From: Pyrrhosoma nymphula | Lineage: Eukaryota; Arthropoda; Insecta; Odonata; Coenagrionidae | Length of the DNA: 64,000 bases | Assembly: GCA_963573305.1 (NCBI GenBank) | Contig: OY754332.1 | Location: 138,625,977-138,689,976 of the forward strand | Direction: 5' to 3' | In this document: positions 43,601 to 58,600 of the stretch, piece by piece | Layout of the letters: every line of letters starts with the position of its first letter | How positions within the stretch are numbered: the first letter of the stretch is position 1 | Position numbers and translations under genes: made by a program | Notes under the pieces: generated by a model | The model's input: only the letters and a program-made list of their open reading frames with translations | Databases searched by the model: none | What the model was told of the DNA's origin: nothing

Positions 43601-46600
43601 GCTCTCCAACTTCTAATAAATAGCCTCCCTCTCTACAGAGAATCTCAATACTTGTGCTTTCCAGAGGTCAAACTGAATCCTGCATCTCTCACCCTCATAC
43701 CACAGATTCAGCAATGACTGTAGTCCTTTACTGGTTGGCTTAATTGACACTTGGTCATCTGCAAATCTGACTCAATCAGCTCCCTGTCTACATCCAATTT
43801 TAATGCAAGTTGCTTTCATCGTCATTTCTTTAACATGTAAGGTAAATTACACTAATGATAAAAAGCAACTCTCAACAACTCCATTCTACTGTTGCCTACT
43901 ACATTCACTTTCCCTATTCGACTTACGGCAGCAAAAGCTTTATAATCACAGGAGTGACGTTTGCCATGAACTAAAATTAGCATGTTTTCCTATTGTTTTC
44001 ACATCATGTTGCAAAGGGATGGGAATCCAGACGTTTCTCCATCCACCTGGCCTAAATCCCCATTTCAAATGGAAAAAACCTAATAAAAAATATGCTTTCC
44101 CATTTTTGCTGAACACCCTCATAGTTTCACACAGATATTATCTGACCCAACTACTTCATTTGCTTTCACTTCCCTGATTGCCTATTCTCTCTCATAATTT
44201 CATGAACTTGTGATCCCATACTACCCTCTTATAAAAAACCAAATGTTCTAAAATTAGGCTACCTGACCTCTCATACCTTCATGTTCCCTCTCACACCACC
44301 TCATCGCTCCCACCATCCCTCATTTACATTCTAACAGTTAACTTGCCTCAGATATCTGACATTCCAATTCCTTCTTACCTCTTTACCATTACCTTACTAC
44401 AGTAAAATCTCGATTTTACCACCCTTGAATTTATGCAACTCATATGATTTTTGCACAGCAACATTCAACTCCAGCCAGGAAACATGGAGAATTTTAATGG
44501 CTGTCTTAATTTTACATTTTTTCAGTCATACTTTCAGTCCCTACGGGAAAACCACTCTTGTTTTTAAACATTGTTTCCAATATTTCTTCACTTGCTGTGA
44601 GCAAAACTGTTGAATACAACAGCCAATCCCAACACATAAAAAAGCATACCCAAGAACTGCATTTTCCTGCCACCTGTATGAAAAATACGGCACTACACTT
44701 CCAGTCCAACAGGAGGATCCACTCAAGGTCATGTTTTGTCTTGATGACATCACTGAGTAGGTGTTGGCATTATCAAATTGTTGGGAGATAGTTATTTGAT
44801 TCAAGGAGATATGTATTTTAATTCCAATGATTCAAAAGCAGTTGATTTGCAGCATTTCAAGCTACATTATTGTATTAACACTTTACTTATGTCATGAGTT
44901 CAACTGTCACACACAATATACTGAAGAGATTTGGGGCTTAAAAAAATGGGCGAATGGCAAATATCATTGCAACCTAGGGTGAGTCTTACATGGCCATATG
45001 TGCAGTATGCCAGAAAATATATAGGTATATACAGGATAACATGTTGAAAACTAAGATCATTCTAAAAAATTGTGAGCTTCAATAAATCAAAATGAAAAAC
45101 ATTCATCCTGATAAATACCAAGGGTTCCCACACATTCCGTGCTCCTGAATATAGAAAAAACCTAGGGTCTTACTATACACGATATATGTATATGAAAAAA
45201 ATTCATTTTTTGTAGTAACCTTAGGGGTCTGACTATACACGAGGTTGGACAATATGCAAATATATACAGTAATTACTTTATATTACATCAATGCAATGGA
45301 AAATTTAGAAAAATAGTAATTTCAAGTACTGATGTTACTTACATTAATGGCCAACCTAATTATATTACTTTTTAATTCAACCAAAACTTTTTTCCCAAAA
45401 TTTCACTTATCAAAACTGAGGTGCATGCCAATGCGTCCTCAACACCAGGAAATACAGTAATTGTTTTCTCTTTCCACCAAAAGTTTTCACATGGCTAAAA
45501 ATATTGTTAGTTGATTGATTTCACTTTATCATTATGTACATTATTCTATTTCAGAAAGGTGTCATCGGTCGCACTACACCTTCCAGTAGTATTTACTGAC
45601 TAATGGTATAAGCCCAGCAATGACTATCTGTAATCATACTGTGTTTCACTCATCGTAAGAAAGAAGAGGTTATCCTGTTAAAAAACACAACCCCAAGCAA
45701 ATAGAGCAATACAGGTATCCCTCGCTTAACACAAATTTAACATGATACGTGCTATAACACAGCAAAGCCAATTATGTATTCGCATAGCACAACCAAATTT
45801 CCAGTTTCAGCAAGATTGGTGGGGTTTATTGATTTATGGCTAGGTAATGTCAAATTACCATTCACTCTAGATTTGATTACACTAGAACCAGCATTTAATG
45901 CCACAATGACCAAAGGTCATCTTTATCAAGCAATTAAAATTCATAAGGCCTTTAAATCCCATCTCTAAATATGGGATCAGAGCAGCCCTAATGATGGGAG
46001 TAATTATTGCAAATCCTTGAAACATAACTCTGTGAGATACATAGTTCTATGACTACTTAGCAACATTCCTTACACTTTTTTACCATAATGACTTGGGTTT
46101 CAGAACCTAAGTGTCACTTTCATGGGCAGAAGTATTAGCTTGCATCACATCAGCTAGATGAAGTGTATGAAATACAAACTACAAAGTTTTATTTCATAAT
46201 AGAAACATAACTATGCACAAATCAATAAACTTGTGCTGATATGAAATATGTTGTAGCATTTCCATCTCTCTGCAAGACTGTGCTTTAAGGACATGGGCAA
46301 GAAAGGTCTCAAATTGTACGCTGAGAAAGATAGACAGTAGCCACACGGTGACATCGCTAGGGGGCAATGGGGTTTTTCAAATCCTCAGCATGCATCCCTG
46401 ACAGCAGTGATAAGTTAAATTCCTTACACAGTTAACCTTCGCCAACGTGAATGCAGAATGAGTGCAATCCACCAAAAGTGAGGGGCGAAGGAAAAGACAG
46501 AAAACCATTCCATTTGAAATGAAAATAAAAAGGATTGGATGCTATGAATGCAAAGAGAGGCATTAAAGACAGATATATAAGGAGCACAGCTGCAGAGTGA

Positions 46601-49600
46601 ATTAATTCTCCATGGATGGCTTCTTCAAAAAAAGTGAACTGTCAGGGAGTTGCATCCAAAACTTTCACCAAATAGTTCTCATCAGACGCAATGACCCATT
46701 GAGAGCATTCTGCCATACAAGCCTTCAGCTAACAAAAAGTGCTGCATATATACATAGTGCTTTCACATATGAAATAATCAGCATTTACTGCTCTGCTAAC
46801 AATAGCTTGCTTGTATAAACCAATACTTTGATATTTGCTCCTGAGAATTACAGTGTCAATTTATTCTAAGGTTGTACAGGTTCCATTACTGTTGTGTCAT
46901 CAGTTATTCAAAGCTGGTTTTCAATTAGAGTATTTTTTCACTTCCCTCTTCCAAATAATAGTGGCAATTGGAAATGCTTAAGTTTTTAGTGTGTCTGCTG
47001 TTATTCTTGTTAGCTTCCATCTGATCTAAATTTAATATTTATCCATCAACTTTCAGGTTGATATCCCACCATAGCAAGTTCAGTGCCTCTGGTTGAAGGA
47101 TTCCGAGGATACATTTCAATGCATAACAAGGACAATTTCACATTATTTTAAATAATCATTCAAGTCAATTATGCACTCTGTGCACTGTATAAGCAAATAT
47201 TTCCAAATTCTTTCTTATTGTTGACACCTTGTTTTTTGTGGTGCATAAAAGCAAGTCTAATTAATTCCTCTGACATATCACTCATCAAGTACACAGTTTC
47301 TTATGGCTGAAATATATTCACCTAACACTAAGTCATTTGGCACGAGGGATTTGGAATGCATTTCTCGTGTACAGCGGGGTATACCCTTATCAGTCTCTCA
47401 AAGGAAGCTAAAAATGCACACATACACACAGAGATAAAGTCCCCAGAGAAAAAAGTTATTCCCTCCTGAGGTTACAAATGACATTAGCCTGGAATACACT
47501 GCATACACAGAGGTTCACGACCCCTGAGGTCCCAGTTCCCTAATCCTTTTCTTCTTCCCCCTCTTCATCTGAACTATCCCCACTCGCAAACAAATCAAAG
47601 TCAAAGAACTACCAGACTCACACATCAGATGACAAAGATTTATACCTCAGCTCAAGACCTTCATTTACAGTAATGTGCTTACATTGATAACAACCGCAAG
47701 CATTTAATGATGACATCTTGTTTATGCTTAATTTTCCTATATACCCAGCTGCTTTTTAGTCCATTTGCGGTACTCTTACACATCTTACGAATGCATGATT
47801 TGCTCAGTACTCAATCGCATGTTACATGTGATAACACATTCCAGTTTGCAGCTATGAGCCAATTACTCTCACAAGGATGCCTATTCAATAATGCTCACTG
47901 TCTAAGAACTGTATAATAATATCATGTGCCAACTTTCCAATGATTCAAAAACATTTTAGCATAATGTAACCAAATTGACCTCCCTCCTTCGGGAGGCATT
48001 TTAAAAGTCCCGGTGAAAGCCGGGTGCACTTTTCGACAGTCGACTTATGCGGAGTCCGCCGCAATCTCTCCCGGCGCACTGGGGCAAGAGACAATAAAAG
48101 ACGGTGTGCAGCGCACATCTCTCTCTCTCTGACTGTCTTACAATACAATACTGCTGTTCTGACCTCCGACAGTCCTGACTGTACTGAAGTGCGCCGACCG
48201 CTGGTGTGTTCTGGGAGGCCGCCGCTCATGGTCCCCACTCAGTGATAAATTTTTTGTGAGCATGTGTGTGAGTGCGGAGATGCTCAGGTTGAGTGGCCAA
48301 GAAACACAAAGGACGAGGTGGGTGGCTTGTTCGCGAGGAGTTGAAGATAGGTGACCATCGCATAGTGTTCATCGCTCGCAAGAAGCCGGGCACGAGTTGT
48401 GTTAAACCGTGATTATTTTATATGTTTTTTTGTGTTTGGGATTCATTATGCCTTTTTCTGCCATTTACAAGAATGCAGTGCGCTATTTCATTTGAATAGA
48501 TACTTATTTAAAAGGAAATTGATGGATATTCTGATTAAATTTCCATAATTATGTATGTTTTTTTTGTTCTGCTTATGGTCCAATGTTAAAAAAATTGGCT
48601 AAATACTTTTTGTTTGAACCAGATCCTAGCAATTCTTTGCGTGTGCCAGACCTGACCAGGACGATCGGGAGATCCTACGATTTAATGTCCTTTCCCTTCC
48701 CCTCGCTTTCCTTCGGGGCCGCTAGTAATGTTGGACAGGTGAATGGGGAGAGGGGAGTTACAATATGGTCAAAATAAAATATAAATTAACTCAAATACAA
48801 AAGTACTGTAGGCTCACTGGTTCCAGCCATGCTATGAAGGACCACCCTCATTACTTCTGCTTATCCCATGTAAAACATTTTTCCTGTTTCTGATACTTTT
48901 TTTATTAAAAAGGCTGTTTATTTCTTTCAATCTTATTGCCACAAAGTTATGAATAACTTATTAGAAAACTTTTCATCTTTTACAAAGCACAATGAGAACC
49001 CACGGCAACCTCAGTTTCAATGCATAAAACCATCATGTTCAGGTGCTAATGTAACGAAACCTGGAAAATCTTATAAAGAGAAAACAATAAGAGTATCTCA
49101 CCTCTCTTTTTAACTTAGTCGAAGAAATGCACGTATTAAGAGCAGATAAAAGCAATTTAAAAATCTTGACAAAAAGAGGAATGATTGTCCATTGGTCAGG
49201 TGACCCCTTATGACTCTTGATCCCATTTGGTTCATGGCTACCAATTGCATCACCGGAAACACGAATGTCACTGAGTCTTGAATCTTGAGATGAAATGCCA
49301 TAATGAAGCAGTTTACACAAGGCAGTAATACTGAAAAAGTAAACAAATAAAATCCAATTAGATCAATGTCATCAACATTATTTAGCACTTCAATGGGGAT
49401 AAAAGTTATAAGAAGAGTAATCCTAAAAACTGAACACATTTTGGTCTGCTCACATAATTTGTATCAATCACCTACACTACCAAGCCTGTATGTGAACGTA
49501 CACACATATGTAGGACACATTTGTAGTTGCCGTTTTTTGTTGCCCTTGGTGGATTTTTTTAGAACTACAGTAGACCCTCACTAATCCTGACTATATTCGG

Positions 49601-52600
49601 CAAGGGATTGTCCGGACTGAGGGAAGTTCAGATTTCTGATATCTTAGATATCCTCAAATTCGGAAGACAATGCATTAAACATACTCACTTTGAATATTGA
49701 TAGAAATGGTCTTACTCTTTGGAATAAATATTTCTTTTTTATCTCAATTTTTTTCATCATTTCATTGCCAATGTTCCCGCAATTTTCATTCTAGTGAATT
49801 ATTCAACCCCTGGCAAAGCCTATGAGTAAATGGTGCAGACCTCTAAATAAAAAACATCTGAATTGATGTCTCTAACTCTGACAAGCATTGGATCAGATGT
49901 AAACTGGCAACTAAAAGTGAATTTTAAGATTAACCCTTTAACTGCTCCCTTCATCTATAAGCGATGGACGTAGTAGACTACTCCCATCGTCTATTGGCAA
50001 TTTGAATTAATTTTGAAAAAAGGTGTATTTCGTCTTTCAGTAAAAAAACACCTCCTGCAATAAGACATTCAGAGTAAAAGTATTAGTAATTACGCACTAA
50101 AAATTTTTTAATCAATTTTTCCCTTAATATTAAGTGATAAGTGATAAAATTACGCAAAAATAAGAAAAAATAAAAACATTTTTTTTTTCGTCTGTGGAGA
50201 GCTCTTTTTCAGATTAATTGCGCAGTGAAAGGGTTAAGGAATGAAAATTGCATCACATTCTTCAAAGTTAAACAAGTTTCCACTGCTTTCGAAGGTAACA
50301 TTATCTATAAATTGTTTAAATAAAAACATTACTGCGGCTCTTGAATGGATAAGGTATACTTTTAACCATTTTCACAGCATTGGTAGCACATGAAAGTAAG
50401 TTAGTAAAGCTAATTTGTGGAGTCATTAAAATTATGAAATAAATATCACTCACCAAATTTTCCCCTCATAACATACTCCAAATAAATGCTGGTGTGAGCA
50501 CCACTCAGTAAGAACAAACTGAAGGGCAGATTCCCCAGTGGGACCAGGAACAGTGGACAAAAAATTTAGAACAGCATCCAGTTGAGTGTGCACCAAATAA
50601 GCATACACAAGCACCAGGCTCTGCAAAATATGACAAGATAGAAAAATTAACAAGAGCAACACAGGCATTTTTAATCTGTCACAATGATGCGTTCACGCAT
50701 ATTTGAATGTGATGTATCATAATGCTACTGTTTTGGTTTGGCAATAAAAGAATGTGGCCATTTCCGTTTTTTATGATGGACGAGATGGATGGGAGTCAGT
50801 GAAATTGGTGATGTTCATTTCATTGAAATCCCACTCATCCTTTTAACAATCTCCAGCGTATTTCCACCATTAGCAGTCCACAATAATAGTTTGATCTTGG
50901 ATAAGAAGCACCAAGGTATTAATTTTACAAAAATATTAATTAATGTCTAATTATAAGGATATTGTGTAGGAGCGGACAAATATGAGTTTCACGTGATCTA
51001 CTTTTCTGGAAGTATATTGAATGACAAGCAGTAACTTTGTGATTCCACATTTATTTCTTTAAATAAATGTGGAATCACAAAGTTACTGCTTGTCATTCAA
51101 TATGCTAAGCAAATTCCATAAAGTTACGCCTGAGACAACGGAGTTTTCTGGAAGTAGTTGAAGTTTCTGCTATCCAGGAAGCAAAGATTGTCGACAAACA
51201 CATGCTCAAGATTTGTCAGGAAAGAGAAGTGACAATAAAAGAACATTATTTCTTCCACCTTGTTTGCTTCTGCTATTAAAGATTGGTGTAGCATCTAAAC
51301 TACTAACTAAATATTAATTCTAAAAAATGTGCAGTGAGCCAGGCCAGATTCTTTAGCATCAGTGATGGTACCTTTTCTGGACCACGAGACTTATCACTGT
51401 TAACATGCAGCAGTTTACAGATGAACACCTTGCAAACTAATATTATCTCAGAGTAAAGAATGACATTGACAGTTCTCACCCCCATGCCTTAAATGCCATC
51501 CAAATTTGTGTAGTTTGGAATCATTTCACCTCTCAGCACCAATGGAAAAATTTTGGCGCCTCAATGGTGTATGGCCATTTGACTAAGGTTAGGATTCTAG
51601 TGAGAGCCCCACTATGTACTATGGGGGAAAAAAGTTTCCCAACAAACTGAACGTCGCCACTATTGCTCTGGAGAAAAATCTGCTTTCTCTCTTATGGCAT
51701 ACTATTCCTAGGCAAAGACGAGGGAAATACGAACGCAGTAAGGTGATGGACTCATCATCAAAGCCAGTGACGGACTACTGGCCGCTTGCCTTCCCCGAGT
51801 GTTATTCCCGCTGGCTTCCAAATTGAGGCGCATTAGACAGCCATGTATGCATTTCAAACGTATCATTGAACGCTCTCGTTATCGCCGTAGCTTCCCCTGC
51901 ATTCTTCCTCTTTCCTCTCCTTTTATTCTTGGCTTCGCTCCAATTCTCGCACTATAGCAAGGTCCTGGGATTCACCCTCTGTCTACTATCCTTATAAACT
52001 GCGATATTTAAAGAACACCGCAATGAATAAGAGTTTCCTCTTTTAATCATGAATGCAAACGTATGTTCACGGCACATTTCAAGCATGGCGGTAGATTTTT
52101 AATGAATAGGCAAATAAATAAGCTTAAATAAATAAATTTAATGATTGATTGCCTTTTTGAAATGTTGAACTATTTAAGCTTCTAGGTGGAGTACGAAACC
52201 GTTTTCAATTATGTAACTGGAGTTATATAATATTCCAGCATATTAAAAAATATATTGAAGGCATTTATTCAAGATGGAAGAGCAACTTTTTTTAAATACC
52301 GTAGTATTCATAAATTAATATTTTACAGTATTTTAAAGTAACTCATTTTAAATAAACGCAAAGAGATTAAATAAATTCTTGGTAGATGCACTGTTGACCA
52401 AATTATGTCAACTTCATAAAGAAATGCAAAGGAAACAAATTTTCCAGCCACTCAAAATGGAGATACATAGCAGAAGTTCTGACGAACGGTTTAACTCATA
52501 CTTGACCATTAAACAGTATTTAATTTCACCCCCATCACAATCAATGACTCCTTGAAGTCTTTGTCTCATTGACCCTATTTAATTTTGAAATAATGTAGGG

Positions 52601-55600
52601 CACCAACCCAAAGATACCCATGCCTCCCAGACGTGACCTTTCAGTGTCTCTTGGTTCTTTCCTTTGGCATTCTGCCATTTCTTGACCATTAAGTAGCAAA
52701 TATGTTGTATTGGATTCAGGTACTGTGAGTTTGGAGGGAAGGGTTACACTGTACTGTGTGAATGCTCCTCAAAAAATCTCCTGAGTTTCACGCACTGTGG
52801 ATGGGACAGGTGTCCTGAACATATATTAATTCTTTGCATTATGGTACTACGTCGTTTATGTAAGGAAGTGATGAAAATACAAAAGATTCAGGCGTAGGTA
52901 ATCCTAAGAAGTCACTCGAGGTGGTGTTCTCAACAGCAGTCCCGGCCCGACTGCAGAAATAGCTCTCCAAAAACGCAGAAATATATGCCCAGATCTATTT
53001 TTCCTAGTTGTTTTTTGGGTGATACGTCACTAACAGGAGGAATATAACTTTTTTCTAAATAGGGAAATGTTCTAAAAAGTACTATCAATTAATAAACTTA
53101 TATATACCAACAATCGGTGGCGGCGGGGTAACGTCCTCGCCTGCTAATCCAAAGGTCGCAGGTTCGAATCCCGCCTGGGGAGGATTTTTCACTTCCCAGG
53201 GGATGGTTGTGTGTGCTCGTCTAATGTTAATATTGTTAATACCCCGATGTAAAGGCCAATTAGTGCTGTTTTCGGTGGTTATTGAAAATAAATAAATAAA
53301 TTGCATGTTCTCAATTGCTAAATATGTCCATAATCAACACTTCTAATGTTTAATCAATGATGAAAGTTATAATATTCTAATATGATCCCGTTACGAATGA
53401 CCGAATTCTAACTTTGCCATCAAATTACTTTCACTAATCTCTGGCTTTCTTGCTGGCCTGGAACTTCTTATACCGGCTTCATGGAGGCGGCTTCTCATCA
53501 TACAGGTGGTTTTAAGTTTAATGTCCTCTTTATCATGGCCACCCCACCAACAGTAAGAAGAGTGCAGGATGCTAACGAATGCTGCCATCATCATCTCGAG
53601 ACGTGCATCTTGGTCTTCGCTTCTTTGTCGAGTTGTCATCATCTCATCCCCTCCCTCTAGCATTTTAGCCAGCAATATACTGTCTTTCTATTTCAATCCA
53701 TTGCCCTCGATATTTGAGGGAAGTTGAGACTACCTCAACTATCTCATCGATTCATCCCCTCTCTCCTGGGCTTAATGGAATGTTTTGAATATCCCTGGAA
53801 GTTATCACAGAGAAATAGTGTCTTCAAAAGCAAATTCATTCAAATCCACATTCCACATAACCAACCGATCAACTGCCATTAGTCTTTTAGTGATAAGCTG
53901 CCTGTGGTCTTACCTACGGAGTTTTGCTTAAGGAAAACTATTTATCACTACCTGGTTTTAGTTGAGCCAAACGAGAGAATTTAAAGGAACGTTTCAAATG
54001 CATTCAAGGTTACCTAATGAGCCTCTGTTCTCGGGACCAGCGTGAAACACACTCGGGTCATGCGAGCAGCCGGCAATCCATCACCAATTCGGACGATTAG
54101 TCCATCACCTTACAGTGTTTGAATTTCCCTCACCATGGCTGAGACCTAAGATAATATGCCATCAGAAAGGAAAGCAATTTTCCCCCGAGAAGAGGACAGA
54201 AAACACAGGATGACCACTATTTAGGACGATTTGAATGGTATCCACACTCCTCAAGGAGTGAAGCATGTCGCACTTCTTCATTGGCGGTTTGCTGTGATGG
54301 TAGCACCAAGGCCAACCTGGGCCTCCGATTCAGCCAACTTCTTAATCTTTGCTCTCTCCCCCACCCCTTCCGACACCAGATACTTTTTTCGGGTTCCCTT
54401 TGGGAGGACGGTCGTTCATTCCGTGATGAGCACAGGCTGACAGTTTCCTCCCCCTCTCGGCTCGTATTTCAGCTTGGGTGATTCTTTGGTCGCATCCTGC
54501 TGCTCAGAGGCTCGCTGACTCAAAGAGCATTGACAGCTAATTCCCCTTCGTGCCCCTCCTACACCTCCCTAGGCTGCCCTCTCGCTTAGGATGAGAAAAC
54601 ATCACCGCTAATTTTTGGACAAGAAGAAATTTATGAGCGTGGGACACATTCTGCAAGAACGATATGGGATTCATGCGTGAAGATCGCTCCTTCACCTTAC
54701 GTAAACAATGAATGTTGCCATTATCAATTTGTAATGTTCATTGTTTATTTGCATCAATTTTTACGGATGATTTGGAAGTGCGGACAAAGCTGAAAGCCAA
54801 CAATGGGTTTATACAGCCGGTGCTCAAACGAATGGAGGGGAGCCGTTATTTCAGTCGATACAAATTGTAACCTTATCCCGGTGGTGGCGGTGAGGTAGAT
54901 TTCACACTTCCTCGTGATTTTTCCACAGTCTGAAATTATGTGGCGTAGCGCCCGAGAGAGCTTTGAAACACATTGTCACATCAATAGGACAAGTAACGTA
55001 CCTAGGGCATTGGAGAATGCGAAGAGAGAATCGGAACTATGATCTCAAATTAGGTACATTTTCTTATAAGGTGATACATTGTCACAAAGTAATTTCTATT
55101 TGAATAACTTCGTCGCTTGTAGCAGAAGCTTCCTGTAAATTATGCAACCTTAAGCAAAGTGGCCTAGAGTGAAAAATTCTACTTGTTATTGTAACGTTTT
55201 TATGCTGGCGCTTGGGTACGCCCACTGCTTCTTTTCTTTTTTTGTGTTGATTACGTAGACAGTCGCGGAGGCCGCTGTTGTTGGAGGAGAGGGGAGGTAG
55301 CTACCCCCTCTAGCCCCTCACGTGCGAAGGTGGGGGAGTGACGGGAGAGAGTTCAGTTGGTTGGGAGCCGCAAATTTGAGCAGTTTTTCAGCTGTTACTC
55401 TTGGCGTCCGGTTAGGCCGGTTGGGACTTCGTCGTTTGGGTTTTTGGCATTCAGGAACGGCGATAGCCTGAGTATTTTCCGTTCTTTTTCCTTTCCTCCA
55501 CTATCCCTTTCATCACCCTGTCCTGTTTCCTAACCTCCTCTGATTCTCGGTGATGAACAGGTGCTCGAGCCAACGAGTAGTTGCCCGACGCCACCTACTC

Positions 55601-58600
55601 TGAGAGAATCACATAACTAAAGTTATATTTTTCCTACCCTCAACCCTATCCCCCTTCCGAGTGTGGGCGGAAGAATCTAAGTTACCCACACTGGCACCCA
55701 GCATATCGTCGACCGCCCATGAGCACTCCCGGGAATACGAGAGAAATAACCACTTGCTACAACCGTCCAACTTCATATGTTATTACCATGAGGCCAACCA
55801 TTGGTAAAAAATCACTCACTACAGCCAGATTCTCGCTATATACCACACTCGTAATGACGGACTTCTACTGTATTAGGTATTGATAGTCTGCTTGTTGTCT
55901 AACTTTAATTGCTACGACTACTCAGGGCTCTTCCTAGGAATTTTGGATACACAAGTTTTCAACCCAATGCAGTCATTAAATAAAACTGTCGACAAATTAC
56001 AGGAGGTTAGTTCAATTCAATTGTCCTATTGGAACTGTTCAAGACACATTAATTTTAATTCATCTCCTAATTCTGTCACGATTACAATAAACATTCCTTA
56101 TCCACTTTTCCCTTTTTAATCAGGCCATATGTTCAGAAGAGAAAATACACTAGGGGATTGGGAAAACGAGAATATGTTGGTGCATGCATTATTATATTGC
56201 CTGGTTGGGAAATTGCCATAGCTCATACGACTCGACTCGATACTCGTGAGTAACTACAACTCGACTCGAGATCAAAAAGTACTACTCACACATCCCTAAT
56301 GATAACATTTTCCATAAAATATCTTCAACAAAAAATTCGTCAAGCTAATATGGCCCAATGCGACCGATTAAGGGGTGGGCCAATCACATCTAATTAGGTC
56401 GATCCTTAAAACATTGTGGATGGATCATGAGTTTACTCGTGTTTTACACACCATCTATTATGGACAGATGACGAGATAACTCATGTTTTCTACTAATCGT
56501 CCTTAGATGCCACCGACTGTGATCTTTTGTAGCTAATTCATTTATTTAGGTGTTTACATCAGTGTTCAATGCATTAAATTCTGTTTCATTCTTGTTCAAA
56601 ATAAATATGTACTTAAAAAGTCGATGAAATGTAAACTCATTAATATTTGGCTGCAAAAAAATACTCAGCCACTGGGATAAGTTGGAAAAAATATTCCCCT
56701 TCTTTAATATGATAAAAGCATCTAAAACTCAACAAATATGGTATGCAGGAGATTTAGGTTAAGATAAATATTAAGATCATAAACTGCCCCAGTACATTTA
56801 TAAGAACAAATCACTAAGTGATGACTCACCTGGATAACACAGTTGGTTTGAGTGCACTGCATTTTGCTGAGTACTGCTTTAAGAAGATGATCCAGGTTTT
56901 CTCCCAAATATGTCCCTGCTTTGTTCACCAATGTGATAGCCAGTCGACCAACATATAACGCAGAATTATCAGATGCAAAGGGGTTCAGGAGCTGTGCCAA
57001 AACTTGGAAAACTAGTGACAATCCTGAATGTCCTTCATTGTCCTGAAAGCTGAAAACTTGGTCAGGACTTATAGAAATATAAGCCCTCAAACATTCACCC
57101 CCACTCTGAAAAAAGAAAAAAAAAACAATTGTACATGTGGTTCTATGCCCTAAATCCACAATACTTTAAATAAAACAAAATAGTTACTGCAAGCAGTGAC
57201 CTGAGAGTATAAAATATAATTCTGATGAATATTAATACATAACCCCAAAATTACAGCATACATTTTTTTCATTCAAGTGAACCAAGCCTGGCTTACTTAG
57301 TACATAAAAATGTCAAGATAAAACAATAGCAGTTTCCCTCTTACCTGTAAAACTGCACTTTCTTCAGTGTGCAATACACAGTTAACAACAGCAGGAAAAG
57401 CATTATCAATTAAGCAGCTACTTATGGGTGGTTGTGAGTATCGTACCACTGTTTGCAAAACATCCAGAGTAACTGACAACAAGCCTGAAAAATATACCAT
57501 TATTAATCACTATGAGATAAAAAACCATATTCCATCACAAACTGCAAAAAAATACATATACCTATACATTTTGATTGAAATAAAAACCTTTTGAAGGGAA
57601 AAGATACGTAAATAGCTCAATTTGAATGACCTACCAACAATAAAGCTTGGATCAGGAGCATCAATTTCAAATGATTTTAACCCTTAACCGGTGACGTGCA
57701 GTCTGAGAGACCGCTGCGTTTTTAAAATTATGAATATTTTCAAAATGACTATTTGAAAATGTCTATAATTCTCGTTCGCTTCATATTTTTGTATAATAAG
57801 GATATAACACTCTTAAAATTTAATGTTATTATTATTTTTTTCTGTAAATGTGCAACTGAATTCGATTAGCGGTCTGAGAGACCTCACGTCACTAAATTGG
57901 AAAAATCAATAAACATAATGCTGGTAGACATGATTCATAAAGTTGTTAAAAACAATTCGCAGTGATTTTTCAAGTATAAGAATAATTAATAATTTGTTAG
58001 GAAGCACTTTTAGTTACACAATGTGGATAATAAAGTACTTAATTTTTCTAAAATACATCAAGTAAGAATAAATGACTATTCAAGTCGTTGCTAAAGGCGA
58101 ACGCAAAACAAATGATACCCGGTTTTTATAGGAAATATCACGCATTTTGTTTTTTAAATGTTAAGCTTCTTATAGACTTTATAAATATTTACAATAAAAC
58201 AGTGGTTAATTTCTCGTACCCCTTGCAGGCAGTACGCATGTAATGTATTTTGTAAAAATGACAGAACCCGTTGAACGCCGAAATTTCGCGTGCCCACGCC
58301 TGGAGTGCAACATTCATTTGTGCCTTTCTTTTGGCAGTCGTTCTCCCTTTAAGTATTTGGGGACAGAACATGTAAGCATCGAGTTTTACCGCCAGAAGAA
58401 ATAAAAAGGGCCTGGGAAACACCGAGAGTAAAACGTAGAAATGCAAGTGCCGTTACGTCTACATATGTCCGAAGCGTATTTTTGACTATTTTTGTCGGCT
58501 ATTTTTTTTAAAGCAACCAGAAAAACCCTTGAGTGCGTAGTTTTTGAAATAGTGCGAAAATATGTTGACTCCCGCCGTCCTCGGTTTGTTGACCATACCA

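Larger units (their letters stand above)
42711..49101. other. Importin-9 intron with transposon debris
   Basis: 6.4-kb intron on the minus strand. It holds a LINE RT relic (43430-44180), pogo-like ends (44398, 45710), an acidic micro-frame (47535-47600, minus) and a GC-rich block with a CT microsatellite near 48120. No other host exon recognised. Confidence 0.6.

Noticed and set aside
48000..48240. Arg-rich frames on both strands in a GC-rich block of an importin-9 intron
   Set aside because: No domain and no splice sites in phase with importin-9; could be part of an unknown repeat.
53113..53185. tRNA gene
   Set aside because: Perfect B box but no acceptor stem or plausible anticodon arm; the body and A-rich tail mark a SINE.
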